Shown one piece after another: positions 39,177 to 47,975 of a stretch of DNA of 64,000 nucleotides. Positions within the stretch are counted from its first letter, which is position 1. Each line of letters starts with the position of its first letter. This stretch comes from Acidihalobacter aeolianus. Lineage in GTDB: Bacteria; Pseudomonadota; Gammaproteobacteria; DSM-5130; Acidihalobacteraceae. The notes under the pieces were generated by a model. It had not been told where the DNA came from, did not search any database, and worked only from the letters and a program-made list of their open reading frames with translations. The DNA lies in contig NZ_CP017448.1 of the NCBI RefSeq assembly GCF_001753165.1, positions 329,183 through 393,182 of the forward strand, given 5' to 3'. The position numbers and the translations under genes were made by a program.

Positions 39177-39226
39177 CTCGCACCTCGCTCTTGAGTTGGG
39201 TTGCCGGGCCGCGCGGGGGTATCAGC

Positions 39227-40207
39227 TCACTTCGCTGCCATGTCGACGAACTTCGGGTCGATGAACATCGCCGGGTCGGGCGTCTTGGTGATCGCCTTCG
39301 ACTCGATCAGGAACTTCCCGGTATCCGCCGTGCTGTTGTACAGCGACACCGAGGAGGTTCCCGGCTTCATCGCCTCGCGGTTCAGCTTGGCGCCGAACAG
39401 GCGCGTTCCCGCCAGCGACAGGGCGTACTCCTTGGGGTTCAGACCCACGTGGGGCGCCATGATCTTCGCCGCGGCCTCGGGATGGGCGTGCACGAAGCGG
39501 ACCACCGCGAACCAGGCCTTGGCCAGACCCTCGAAGTCCTTGGCATGCTTCTTCAGTGAGGCGTCGCGTGCGGCGACGATGTCAGGGATCAGGCCGGGTG
39601 CGTCCTTGCTGGTGAACAGCGCATGACCCTTGTGGCTGTTTTCGATACGGTTGATCCAGGGATTCCACACGCCGGCGGCGTCGATGCGGCCGGAGATCAG
39701 CGCGGCGGCGGCGTCACCGGTGCTCATGTTGACGATCTTCACGTCGCTCGGCTTGAGGCCGTGCATCTTCATCGCGTAATCGTCGAGATAGTTCTCGATC
39801 GAATACTGCTCCAGGCCCAGCGTCTTGCCCTTGAGGTCGGCAAAGGTCTTGATCGAGTTGTTCACCATCAGCGCGTCGTTGCCCGCCGAGTTATCGGTGA
39901 CCAGGACGACTTTGATCGGCACGCCCTTCTCCAGCGGGGCCAGGGTATCGATCAGGGCCTGGCTGTTGGCGTCGAGCTGGCCGGCCGACAGGGCGTTGAC
40001 CGAGTCGATGTAGTTCGGGAACCACACCAGCTTCACGTGCGCCCCGTACTTTTTGAAGTAACCCTTCTCCTTGGCGATGTACCAGGCCACCCAGCCTGGC
40101 CAGTCGCTGATGCCGAGAGTGATCTCGGCGCGCGCGGTGGACATGAACATCACCGGCGCGAGCAGGGCCAGCATCAGGGTGGCGATCATTTTCTTGCTGC
40201 GTTTCAT
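39227..40207 (-). CDS. ABC transporter periplasmic substrate-binding protein (guanidine candidate)
   Basis: 326 residues of the NMT1/SsuA-like family. A signal peptide (MKRSKKMIATLMLALLAP, cleavage near ARA|EIT) precedes ITLGISDWPGWVAWYIAKEK, SAGQLDANSQALIDTLAPLE and AAALISGRIDAAGVWNPWIN, the ligand-pocket segments. It is the first coding gene after the riboswitch terminator, so its expression would require guanidine. Homologues beside gdmH in cyanobacteria bind guanidine; specificity here is inferred from the riboswitch. Confidence 0.88.
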   Translation of the reverse strand: MKRSKKMIATLMLALLAPVMFMSTARAEITLGISDWPGWVAWYIAKEKGYFKKYGAHVKLVWFPNYIDSVNALSAGQLDANSQALIDTLAPLEKGVPIKVVLVTDNSAGNDALMVNNSIKTFADLKGKTLGLEQYSIENYLDDYAMKMHGLKPSDVKIVNMSTGDAAAALISGRIDAAGVWNPWINRIENSHKGHALFTSKDAPGLIPDIVAARDASLKKHAKDFEGLAKAWFAVVRFVHAHPEAAAKIMAPHVGLNPKEYALSLAGTRLFGAKLNREAMKPGTSSVSLYNSTADTGKFLIESKAITKTPDPAMFIDPKFVDMAAK

Positions 40208-40262
40208 GGTTTCAGCTCCATGTTGAGGTGAACCGCTGGTGTCGGGCGTTTTTGCCCGCGCG

Positions 40263-40312
40263 AAAAAAAAGCCCGGGGAGGAATACGTGCGTATTCGCTC
40301 TCCCGGGCTTTT
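40263..40312 (-). terminator. Riboswitch-controlled intrinsic terminator
   Basis: On the minus strand, GCCCGGG (40308-40302) pairs with CCCGGGC (40277-40271), with an additional inner stem gaatac/gtattc, followed by eight T residues (40270-40263). The left arm is also part of the conserved 3' end of the aptamer, so ligand binding and terminator formation exclude each other: an ON switch. Confidence 0.92.
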
Positions 40313-40395
40313 ATCCCGCCGTGTAGCCCCGCATCCGAGGCCGGCGACTCTCGGTCCAGACCCCGGGTTTGTGCGGGCGGAACCCTAGTCGCCTT
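40299..40395 (-). ncRNA. Guanidine-I riboswitch (ykkC-yxkD class)
   Basis: Read on the minus strand, the leader contains in order ACTAGGGTTCCG (40389-40378), GGTCTGGACCGAGAG (40362-40348), CTACACGGCGGGATAAAAGC (40326-40307) and CCGGGAGA (40306-40299). These are the signature blocks of the guanidine-I aptamer in the correct order and spacing. It overlaps a terminator and is about 90 bases upstream of the substrate-binding protein gene. In its ligand-bound form it should allow transcription of the ABC-gdmH-nickel transporter operon. Confidence 0.96.
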
Positions 40396-40466
40396 GATTG
40401 GTATTGGGCCGTTGCGTCAGCTTGCGGCGGTATCTCCGGTGCGTGTTGTCTCTTGTCTGCAAGGCA

Positions 40467-40482
40467 AGCATGAATGGTGCCA
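40467..40482 (-). promoter_or_regulatory. Candidate sigma54 promoter of the guanidine operon
   Basis: On the minus strand (40482 down to 40467) the sequence reads TGGCACC-ATTC-ATGCTT: GG and GC ten bases apart, with two departures from TGGCACR-N4-TTGCW. The predicted transcription start is near 40456, about 60 bases before the riboswitch. Weaker than the other two sigma54 elements but correctly placed. Confidence 0.55.
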
Positions 40483-40614
40483 GGGGGCATGCGATGCCTG
40501 TTCGAGAACCGAAAAAACACGATTTTCTAGGGTGTTGCACATCCTGCGGTGCTGCTGGCCTGGTTCGGTCATGTGTCGTGTGTTGCGTGCCGGGAGTGCG
40601 GCCGGCGAGGCCGC

Positions 40615-40629
40615 GCCCCATGATGGTGC
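40615..40629. promoter_or_regulatory. Candidate NtrC site upstream of the guanidine operon
   Basis: Reads GCCCC-ATGAT-GGTGC, one base different from the perfect site GCACC-ATGAT-GGTGC in front of glnK, including the identical spacer. It lies about 134 bases upstream of the sigma54 element at 40482, a normal enhancer distance, and in front of the divergent methyltransferase gene. Confidence 0.6.
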
Positions 40630-40689
40630 GTGACGCATCGGCCTGACGGTCGCATAATCCAGGAAACACCCTGAGGGGGGTATGGAAAT

Positions 40690-41310
40690 ATGGACAGAAA
40701 ATCACATTGGGAGCAGGTCTACCGCAACAAGTCTCCGCTGGAAGTGAGTTGGTACCAGGCCGAGCCAACTCAGTCGCTCGCCCTGATCGAGGCGACGGGT
40801 TGCACGCCGGATGCAAGCATCATCGACGTGGGCGGCGGCGCCTCGGTGCTGGTCGACCGCCTGCTCGTGTCCGGCTATAGCCAAGTTGCGGTGCTCGACA
40901 TCGCCGGCACGGCACTGGAACATGCCCGCAGCCGCCTCGGTGTACATGCCACGGAGGTTGAATGGTATGAGAGCGATGCGACGGAATTCACGGCTCCGCA
41001 TGCCTTCGATATTTGGCATGACCGCGCCGTGTTCCATTTTCTAACCAGTGCCGAAGATCGCCTGCGCTACCGGGATGTGCTTATCCGCACGCTACGCCCG
41101 GGTGGGCACTTCATCGTGGCGGCCTTCGCCATCGGTGGGCCCGATCACTGTAGTGGCCTGGAGATCGTGCAATATGATGCAAAGCGGATACTCGAACAGT
41201 TCGGAAGCGTTTTTGACCTGATCGAGTCGCGCGAGGAGTCGCATCGCACGCCGGGCGGAATGATCCAGCGCTTCGGTTATTTTCGTCTGCTGCGGCGTGT
41301 GGAGCATTGA
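40690..41310 (+). CDS. Class I SAM-dependent methyltransferase
   Basis: 206 residues. Begins HWEQVYRNKSPLEVSWYQ; the SAM-binding glycine motif I is SIIDVGGGASVLVDRLL, motif II VAVLDIAGTALEHAR, and FDIWHDRAVFHFLT is the post-II segment. LRPGGHFIVAAFA is motif III-like. This resembles the thiol/tellurite-type small methyltransferases, but the substrate is not determinable. It is divergent from the guanidine operon. Confidence 0.85.
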   Translation: MDRKSHWEQVYRNKSPLEVSWYQAEPTQSLALIEATGCTPDASIIDVGGGASVLVDRLLVSGYSQVAVLDIAGTALEHARSRLGVHATEVEWYESDATEFTAPHAFDIWHDRAVFHFLTSAEDRLRYRDVLIRTLRPGGHFIVAAFAIGGPDHCSGLEIVQYDAKRILEQFGSVFDLIESREESHRTPGGMIQRFGYFRLLRRVEH

Positions 41311-41382
41311 GTGTCGCGATAGGTGAACTCGGGACGCCGGGTCGGTAGAATCCGGCGTCCACCCGTTCAGAATCGTGCCCCG

Positions 41383-41784
41383 ATGAGACCGCTGATCCGA
41401 CTCTTTTTCCGTACCGTGCGCCTGGTTGCGACGCCGATCATGATTGCCGCCGACCGGGTGACCACGCCCAAGGGCATCGAGCGTCCGGCCGAGGAACAGG
41501 CGAAGGTCGACGCCGAGACCCGTGCGCTCCGGCTCTATCACTTCCAGTCGTGCCCGTTCTGCATCAAGACGCGGCGCGCGATGAAGCGGCTGTCGCTCGA
41601 TATCGCTCTGCGCGATGTCCAGCACGACCCGGCCAGCCGCGCCGAACTTCAGGCCGGCGGCGGCGAGGTCAAGGTGCCCTGCCTGCGCATCGAGGAAGGC
41701 GACGGAAGCGTGCGCTGGATGTACGAATCCACGGACATCATCGCCTACCTCGACAAGCGCTTCGCGGGCGCACAGCCGCATTAG
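41383..41784 (+). CDS. Glutaredoxin-like protein with N-terminal hydrophobic helix
   Basis: 133 residues. After a hydrophobic N-terminal stretch (LFFRTVRLVATPIMIAADRV, about residues 7-27), possibly a membrane anchor, comes a glutaredoxin fold with active site SCPFCIKTRRAM (CPFC) and the substrate loop VKVPCLRIEEG (cis-Pro after Val). YESTDIIAYLDKRF closes the fold. It probably acts as a thiol-disulfide oxidoreductase at the membrane. It converges on kdpE. Confidence 0.82.
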   Translation: MRPLIRLFFRTVRLVATPIMIAADRVTTPKGIERPAEEQAKVDAETRALRLYHFQSCPFCIKTRRAMKRLSLDIALRDVQHDPASRAELQAGGGEVKVPCLRIEEGDGSVRWMYESTDIIAYLDKRFAGAQPH

Positions 41785-41807
41785 CCGCGACCGTCCTAGG
41801 TGGCACT

Positions 41808-42518
41808 CTAACGGTCGGTGACGAAGCGGTAACCCACGCCGGTTTCAGTCACCAGATAGCGTGGAAATGCCGGCTCGGACTCGAGTTTCTTGCGCAGATT
41901 CGCCATGTGTACGCGTACGTAGTGCTGGTCTTCCGAATGACCCGGGCCCCAGACTGCAGTCAGCAGGTTTCGGTGAGTGAGGACACGATCCGGCTGAGTG
42001 ACGAGGCTTGCAAGCAGGCGATATTCGAGCGGCGTGAGATGAATGGATTCCCCATCGCGTTCGACGCGACGATGGATCAGATCCACGACAACCTGACCGA
42101 AGCGGATCAGTGGCTCGTTCCCGGCCTGTGCGTGGCGTCTCAGCTGGGCGCGTGCCCGCGCCAATAGTTCGCCGGTACCGAAGGGCTTGCTGAGATAATC
42201 GTCAGCCCCGGCATCGAGCGCACGGATTTTTTCCATTTCCTGATCCCGCGCTGAAAGCACGAGAACCGGGATACCCGACCAGGCGCGTAGATCGCGAATG
42301 AAATCAACGCCATCACCATCAGGCAATCCGAGATCGAGCATGATGAGATCGGGTCTGCGAGTGCCCGCGGCACTAAGCCCGCTGCGCAGGTCGTCGGCCT
42401 CGTGTACGGCATAGCCCTCGCGTTCCAGTGCCAGACAGAGGAATCTTCGAATCTCGGGTTCATCCTCGACGATGAGGATGCGTTGCTTCAGGGTGCCGGT
42501 CGGTAGCATCTCAGACAT
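41808..42518 (-). CDS. kdpE: Response regulator KdpE
   Basis: 236 residues. Receiver domain with phospho-acceptor Asp in LIMLDLGLPDGDG, Thr/Ser site VLVLSARD and Lys in YLSKPFGTGELL, then an OmpR-type winged helix (LTPLEYRLLASLVTQPDRVL, DQHYVRVHMANLRKKLE). It activates kdpFABC under K+ limitation. The start overlaps the kdpD stop by eight bases; frame extension upstream is not coding. Confidence 0.94.
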   Translation of the reverse strand: MSEMLPTGTLKQRILIVEDEPEIRRFLCLALEREGYAVHEADDLRSGLSAAGTRRPDLIMLDLGLPDGDGVDFIRDLRAWSGIPVLVLSARDQEMEKIRALDAGADDYLSKPFGTGELLARARAQLRRHAQAGNEPLIRFGQVVVDLIHRRVERDGESIHLTPLEYRLLASLVTQPDRVLTHRNLLTAVWGPGHSEDQHYVRVHMANLRKKLESEPAFPRYLVTETGVGYRFVTDR

Positions 42519-45213
42519 CCTCCACCTCCCTCGATCCTGTGGAACGTGAACCGGGCGGCGGTGCTTGTCTTGGAAATTCGAGTTCAAAGCATGTACCGCC
42601 ACCCTTGCGGTCGCGTGCCTGAATAACCCCACCGTGGGTATGCATGACCGCACGGCAAAATGCCAGTCCAAGCCCTACCCCGGGAGGCGAGCCGTCTGGA
42701 CGGCCGCGCTCGAATTTTTCGAATATCAGGTGCTCGCGCCCAGGCGGTAGCCCTGGCCCGTGATCGCACACGCTGAGTGTCACCACCGTGTCCCCTTTCC
42801 CGGCACTGATGTCTATCTGTGTGCCTTCAGGTGTGTATTTGGCGGCATTTTCGAGCAAATTTACGATCACTCGCTCGATCAGGACCGCGTCGAACGGTAA
42901 CAAGGGCAAATCTGCGGGCAAGGAGATGTCGATGCGGCGTTCGCCAAGCAATGAGCGGCAGGCGCTGACGGCGCTGCCAATAGTCTCCTCCAGGGGCTGC
43001 CATTGCAGGTTCAGACGCACGACGCCGGATTCGAGTCTGGCGAGATCCAGAAGGTTGTTTGCCATCGTGTTCATGCGCCGCGCCGAGTCGCTGATGGCGC
43101 GTGCCAGCTCGCGCTGTCGCATACGATCCTCTGGGTCGGCCCATTCGAGTGCTTCGGCCAGTCCGATCATAGCGGACAGGGGGGTACGCAGCTCGTGCGA
43201 GATGGCAGAAAGCAGCGAGTTCCGTGTGCGTTCGGATTCCATCTGCACGGTGGCGTTGCGTGCGACGTCAATATAGTGGATGCGTTCGATGGAAATGGCG
43301 AGCAGGGAGGCGCAGGTGTCAAGTACCCTGCGTTGCTCGGGATCGAAGGGTCGCAGTTCGGCAGATTCGATGACAAGAGCACCCCGCAGACGCATCGTTG
43401 CCTTGAGCGGCAATACCAGACAGGGGCTGGTGTAGAGCGTGCCCGTTCCTTTCCCGGCAGGCTGGGCGTGTTCGAACGACCACTGCGCCACGGCCATGTC
43501 GACATGTGCCGTGGCGCCCTCCAGGACACCCAGGTGTCCCTGGTCGTCGGCTGTGAGCAGGGCGCTTTTCGCACCGAATTCCGCGGTAATGAAACGGGCG
43601 CTGATTTCGGCAACCTGTTCCGGGAGCAATGCGGCTGACAGGGCGCGGGACATTTCATACAGCGACTGCATGCGTCGTTCGCTCGCGCGAGACGTCTCTG
43701 CCTGCAACTTCAGCCCGGCGGTAAGCTGGCCGATGACCAAGGCTACTATCAGCATGACCAAGAAAGTGGCGACGTAATAACGGGTATCGGCGACTGCAAA
43801 GGTGTAATAGGGAGGGACGAAGAAAAAATCGAAGGATGCTACCCCGCTGACGGCGGCCAGCAGGGCGGGGCCGCGGCCATGACGAAGGGCGACAACAACC
43901 ACGGCCAGGAGGAATATCATCACGATATTCGTGGGCTTGAGGGTTGCGGCTAGCGGGTGGGTGGCGAGCGTGACCCCGCCGCAGGCAGCAAGGGCAACCC
44001 AGTATCCGCGTGCGGGTCCTATGATCGGGAGAAACGTCCGTTGCTGCTGCTTTGCTTGAGGCCTCTTCGGTCCGGTATGAGCAATTTGCAAGATATCGAG
44101 GTCACCGCCTTCTGCAGCAAGTTCGTCGGCCAGGGCGCGCAGGCGCAGCCAGCGCCTGGGCCGTCGTCCTAGGACTAAGCGTGAGAGGTTGTTTTCGTGG
44201 GCATATCGCACCAGGGCCGGCGCAACCCTTTGCGCGGTCAGGCTTGTGGTTTTCGCGCCCAGTTCATCCGCGAGCCGCAAAGCCGCGCGTATTGGCTCCT
44301 GGTTGGCGTCGCTGATGCGTGTAGAGCGTGGAGTTTCCACGTGTACGACGTGCCAACCCACACCCAGTTTGGCAGCGAGACGTGCACTGCTGCGCACGAT
44401 CTGTCCGTCCCCGTCATGATCGCCGATGCAGACGAGCAGGGACTCACGGTTGGGCCAGATACGGGAAATCGTATTGTGGCGACGATAGGCCAGCATTTCG
44501 TTGTCGATACGGTCTGCTGCGCGCCGTAAGGCGAGTTCGCGCAGTGCTAGCAAATTGCCCTTGCGGAAGAAATTGCGCGCGGCGACCTCTGCCTGTTTGG
44601 GCAAGTAGATTTTTCCCAGATTCAGGCGTTCGATGAGTTCGTCCGGCGGCAGGTCGATCACCACCACTTCCTCTGCAGCATCGAACAGATGGTCGGGTAC
44701 CGTTTCCCATATGCGAATCCCGGTGATGCCGCTGACGATATCGTTCAGATGCTCGAGGTGCTGCACGTTCATGGTGGTCCATACATCGATACCGGCGTCG
44801 AGCAGTTCGACGACGTCCTGCCAGCGCTTTGGATGGCGTGAGCCTGGCGCATTGCTGTGTGCCAGTTCGTCGACGAGCAACAGCGTGCGAGGGTCCGCCA
44901 CGGCAAAGGCAAGGGCTTCATCCAGATCGAGCTCCCGCAACACGCGGCCACGGTGTTTGAACTCGCGTAACGGCAGCCGACGTAGTCCGCGAGTCAGCGC
45001 CTCGGTTTCCGTGCGGCCGTGGGTTTCGATAATCCCGATCAGGGGCGCAATGCCCTCTTTAGATAGATTTTTGGCTGCCGCAAGCATGGCGTAGGTTTTG
45101 CCCACACCAGCACATGCCCCGAAAAAGATCTTCAGCCGCCCGCGTTTCGATTGGGCCTCGTCGGCGTCAATTTGCCGCAGAAGCTGCTCGGGGTCGGGGC
45201 GTTGTTCGTCCAT
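42511..45213 (-). CDS. kdpD: Sensor histidine kinase KdpD
   Basis: 900 residues. N-terminal KdpD domain with Walker A-like FFGACAGVGKTYAML and VDELAHSNAPGSRHPKRWQD, a Usp-like domain (about 255-380), four membrane helices (ALAACGGVTLATHPLAATL region), a GAF-like segment, and the kinase core: H-box SAISHELRTPLSAMIGL and VCDHGPGLPPG, with FEKFERG. It senses K+ and osmotic status and phosphorylates KdpE. The ATG at 45213 overlaps the kdpC 3' end by 47 bases. Confidence 0.95.
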   Translation of the reverse strand: MDEQRPDPEQLLRQIDADEAQSKRGRLKIFFGACAGVGKTYAMLAAAKNLSKEGIAPLIGIIETHGRTETEALTRGLRRLPLREFKHRGRVLRELDLDEALAFAVADPRTLLLVDELAHSNAPGSRHPKRWQDVVELLDAGIDVWTTMNVQHLEHLNDIVSGITGIRIWETVPDHLFDAAEEVVVIDLPPDELIERLNLGKIYLPKQAEVAARNFFRKGNLLALRELALRRAADRIDNEMLAYRRHNTISRIWPNRESLLVCIGDHDGDGQIVRSSARLAAKLGVGWHVVHVETPRSTRISDANQEPIRAALRLADELGAKTTSLTAQRVAPALVRYAHENNLSRLVLGRRPRRWLRLRALADELAAEGGDLDILQIAHTGPKRPQAKQQQRTFLPIIGPARGYWVALAACGGVTLATHPLAATLKPTNIVMIFLLAVVVVALRHGRGPALLAAVSGVASFDFFFVPPYYTFAVADTRYYVATFLVMLIVALVIGQLTAGLKLQAETSRASERRMQSLYEMSRALSAALLPEQVAEISARFITAEFGAKSALLTADDQGHLGVLEGATAHVDMAVAQWSFEHAQPAGKGTGTLYTSPCLVLPLKATMRLRGALVIESAELRPFDPEQRRVLDTCASLLAISIERIHYIDVARNATVQMESERTRNSLLSAISHELRTPLSAMIGLAEALEWADPEDRMRQRELARAISDSARRMNTMANNLLDLARLESGVVRLNLQWQPLEETIGSAVSACRSLLGERRIDISLPADLPLLPFDAVLIERVIVNLLENAAKYTPEGTQIDISAGKGDTVVTLSVCDHGPGLPPGREHLIFEKFERGRPDGSPPGVGLGLAFCRAVMHTHGGVIQARDRKGGGTCFELEFPRQAPPPGSRSTGSREVEDV

Positions 45214-45877
45214 GTCTGTTTGCCTGTCGATCGGTCGATTGGGTCGTGGCATGCGCAGGGCGCTGGCTGGCGGCGATGAGCGCAAGGTTGAGTCTCAATA
45301 CATTGACATGCGGTGTGCCGAGAAATCCCCAGCTGGGATGGTGCGCCTCGCGCGCGATCAGTGCGTGCACCAGGCTGAGCGGGAGGTGGCGGGCCTGTGC
45401 CACACGGCCTGCCTGATAATAGGCTGCGGCAATACTGATATCGGGATCGAGCCCGCTGGCCGACGAGGTCACGAGATCCACCGGGATCGGCGTGTGCCGC
45501 TCGTTCGGGTCGGCCGCGCGCAATTTCCCGACTCGCCGGCGGACTGCTGCCAGCAAGGCCGGATTGCTGGGGCCGAGATTTGATGCGCTGGAATTGGCAG
45601 CATTATAGGGAGTGGGCGTGGTCGCCGAAGGGCGGCTCCAGAAAAAGCCGGGGGCCGTAAATGACTGTCCAATCAACCATGAACCGACGATGTGTCCGTG
45701 CCGTTCGACCAAGCTGCCATTGGCTCGCCGTGGGAACAGCGTCTGGGCCAGGGCGGTGACCAGAGCCGGATAGGCGGCTGCCGTGAGAACGAACAGTGCA
45801 ATGAAAGTACTGAGGAGCGGCCGCAGCAACGGCAGGCGGGTGTGCGATTCATCAGCGATTTCTGGTGCAGTCGACAC
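45167..45877 (-). CDS. kdpC: Potassium-transporting ATPase subunit C
   Basis: 236 residues, longer than the usual 190-200 because of a C-terminal extension (SQRPAHATTQSTDRQANRHG) that reads into kdpD. The N-terminal helix LLSTFIALFVLTAAAYPALV is followed by GSWLIGQSFTAPGFFWSRPSA and SGLDPDISIAAAYYQAGRVA, the KdpC signatures. It helps tether KdpA and KdpB. Confidence 0.93.
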   Translation of the reverse strand: MSTAPEIADESHTRLPLLRPLLSTFIALFVLTAAAYPALVTALAQTLFPRRANGSLVERHGHIVGSWLIGQSFTAPGFFWSRPSATTPTPYNAANSSASNLGPSNPALLAAVRRRVGKLRAADPNERHTPIPVDLVTSSASGLDPDISIAAAYYQAGRVAQARHLPLSLVHALIAREAHHPSWGFLGTPHVNVLRLNLALIAASQRPAHATTQSTDRQANRHGRTTPRPRAASAAN

Positions 45878-45895
45878 GAAGTTTCTCCAGCGGAT

Positions 45896-47968
45896 TCAGC
45901 CAAGACCCAGGCTTACGAGCAGCAGGTCGATGAGTTTGATGCCGATGAAAGGTACGAGCATGCCCCCGAGCCCGTAGACCAGGAGGTTGCGCCTTAGCAG
46001 GGACGCTGCGCCGACAGGGCGATAGGCCACTCCGCACAGAGCCAGCGGAATCAGGGCGACAATGATCAGGGCATTGAAGATGACTGCGCTGAGGATCGCA
46101 GATGTCGGGCTCGATAGACGCATGATGTTGAGCACCCCCAGTTGCGGGTAGGTGCCGATGAAGGCGGCCGGTACGATGGCGAAATACTTGGCTATATCGT
46201 TGGCAATGCTGAATGTGGTGAGTGCTCCCCGTGTCATCAGCATGCGTTTTCCCGTTTCCACGATCTGGATCAGCTTGGTCGGGTCGCTATCCAGATCCAC
46301 GAGATTGCTTGCCTCCTTGGCGGCCTGGGTGCCGCTATTCATCGCTACCGCGACGTCCGCCTGCGCGAGTGCTGGCGCATCGTTGGTGCCGTCACCGGTC
46401 ATGGCAACAAGATGCCCGCGGGCCTGGTGTTCGCGTATGAGTTTGAGCTTGGTCTCGGGCGTGGCTTCCGCCAGGAAATCGTCCACTCCTGCTTCGGCGG
46501 CGATCGCAGCTGCGGTCAGGTGATTGTCTCCAGTGACCATGACCGTATGAATGCCCATGCGGCGCAGTTCGGCAAAGCGCTCCTGGATACCCGGTTTGAC
46601 CACGTCCCTGAGATAGATCACACCTAGCGCACGGCGATGTTCGGCAACGACCAATGGTGTGCCGCCATGGCGCGCGATCCCTTCTATGGCTTGAACCAAC
46701 GGCAAAGGCAGCGGTCCTGCATCGCCAAGGAAGCGTTCGATGGCATCTGCGGCGCCTTTACGGATCACGCGCCCGTCGGACAGATCGATCCCGCTCATCC
46801 GGGTAAGCGCTGAAAACGGAACGAAGTCTGAGTCGCCCGGAGGTCCAGGGCGCGATTGGGTGAGGTTTCCTGCCAGTTGGACGATGCTTCGCCCTTCCGG
46901 GGTCTCGTCTGCGAGCGAGGCCAGATAGGCTGCCGTGGCAAGCTCGTCGGCCGTGACGCCGGGCCCGGGTATAAACTCGGTTGCCTGTCGGTTTCCCAGG
47001 GTGATCGTCCCGGTCTTGTCGAGCAACAGGACGTCCACATCTCCAGCGGCTTCGACGGCGCGCCCGGATGTGGCAACCACGTTGGCTTGCAGCATGCGGC
47101 TCATGCCGGCGACGCCGATCGCAGACAATAGACCTGCGATGGTGGTGGGTATCAAGCACACCAGCAACGCAACCAGCACCACGAGGCGGACAGGGTGGCC
47201 GGCATGCGTGACGGCCACCGCATAAATTGAGAAAGGCAGAAGGGTGGTGACTACGCCAAGGAAGATCAACGTCAATGCCACCAGCAGGATGGTGAGGGCG
47301 AGTTCGTTGGGCGTTTTCTGGCGCTGTGCCCCCTCGACCATGGCGATCATGCGATCGACGAAGGTTTCTCCAGGGTCTGCGCTGACCCGGATTACCAGCC
47401 AGTCGGACAGTACCCGGGTGCCGCCGGTCACGGCCGACAGATCGCCGCCGGATTCGCGCACCACGGGCGCCGATTCGCCGGTAATGGCACTTTCGTCGAC
47501 CGTGGCCATACCTTCGACGACTTCCCCGTCGGCCGGAATTAAGTCACCGCTGTCTACGAATACACAATCCCCTTTGCGTAATTCGCCGGCGGAGATGTCC
47601 TCATGCGTCAGACTTTCCGGAGAGGAGCTCCGGCCAGGGCGGTAATCAGCAGGCAGGCGCTTGGCGAGGATGTCGCGCTTGAGTTGACGCAGACTTGAGG
47701 CCTGGGCCTTGCTCCGGCCTTCGGCCACGGCTTCAGCGAAGTTGGCGAACAGGACTGTGAACCAAAGCCATGCGGCCACCGCTCCGGTAAAACCGTGACG
47801 GTGGTCGACAATAGCGAGAAACGTCGTGAAAAGACTGCCGACGTAGACCACGAACATGACCGGGTTGCGCCATTGTGTGCGTGGGTCGAGTTTCCGCAGG
47901 GCGTCGAGCAGCGCGAGTCTGATCAACGAGCCTTCGAAGCGCATGGGGCTGGGGATTTGCCTGTTCAT
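45896..47968 (-). CDS. kdpB: Potassium-transporting ATPase subunit B
   Basis: 690 residues, P-type ATPase. The phosphorylated Asp is in [14 protein letters not shown], the actuator loop is [13 protein letters not shown], and the hinge is [20 protein letters not shown]. KdpB hydrolyses ATP to drive K+ movement through KdpA. It starts seven bases after kdpA ends. Confidence 0.97.
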   Translation of the reverse strand: MNRQIPSPMRFEGSLIRLALLDALRKLDPRTQWRNPVMFVVYVGSLFTTFLAIVDHRHGFTGAVAAWLWFTVLFANFAEAVAEGRSKAQASSLRQLKRDILAKRLPADYRPGRSSSPESLTHEDISAGELRKGDCVFVDSGDLIPADGEVVEGMATVDESAITGESAPVVRESGGDLSAVTGGTRVLSDWLVIRVSADPGETFVDRMIAMVEGAQRQKTPNELALTILLVALTLIFLGVVTTLLPFSIYAVAVTHAGHPVRLVVLVALLVCLIPTTIAGLLSAIGVAGMSRMLQANVVATSGRAVEAAGDVDVLLLDKTGTITLGNRQATEFIPGPGVTADELATAAYLASLADETPEGRSIVQLAGNLTQSRPGPPGDSDFVPFSALTRMSGIDLSDGRVIRKGAADAIERFLGDAGPLPLPLVQAIEGIARHGGTPLVVAEHRRALGVIYLRDVVKPGIQERFAELRRMGIHTVMVTGDNHLTAAAIAAEAGVDDFLAEATPETKLKLIREHQARGHLVAMTGDGTNDAPALAQADVAVAMNSGTQAAKEASNLVDLDSDPTKLIQIVETGKRMLMTRGALTTFSIANDIAKYFAIVPAAFIGTYPQLGVLNIMRLSSPTSAILSAVIFNALIIVALIPLALCGVAYRPVGAASLLRRNLLVYGLGGMLVPFIGIKLIDLLLVSLGLG

Positions 47969-47975
47969 GATGGTT

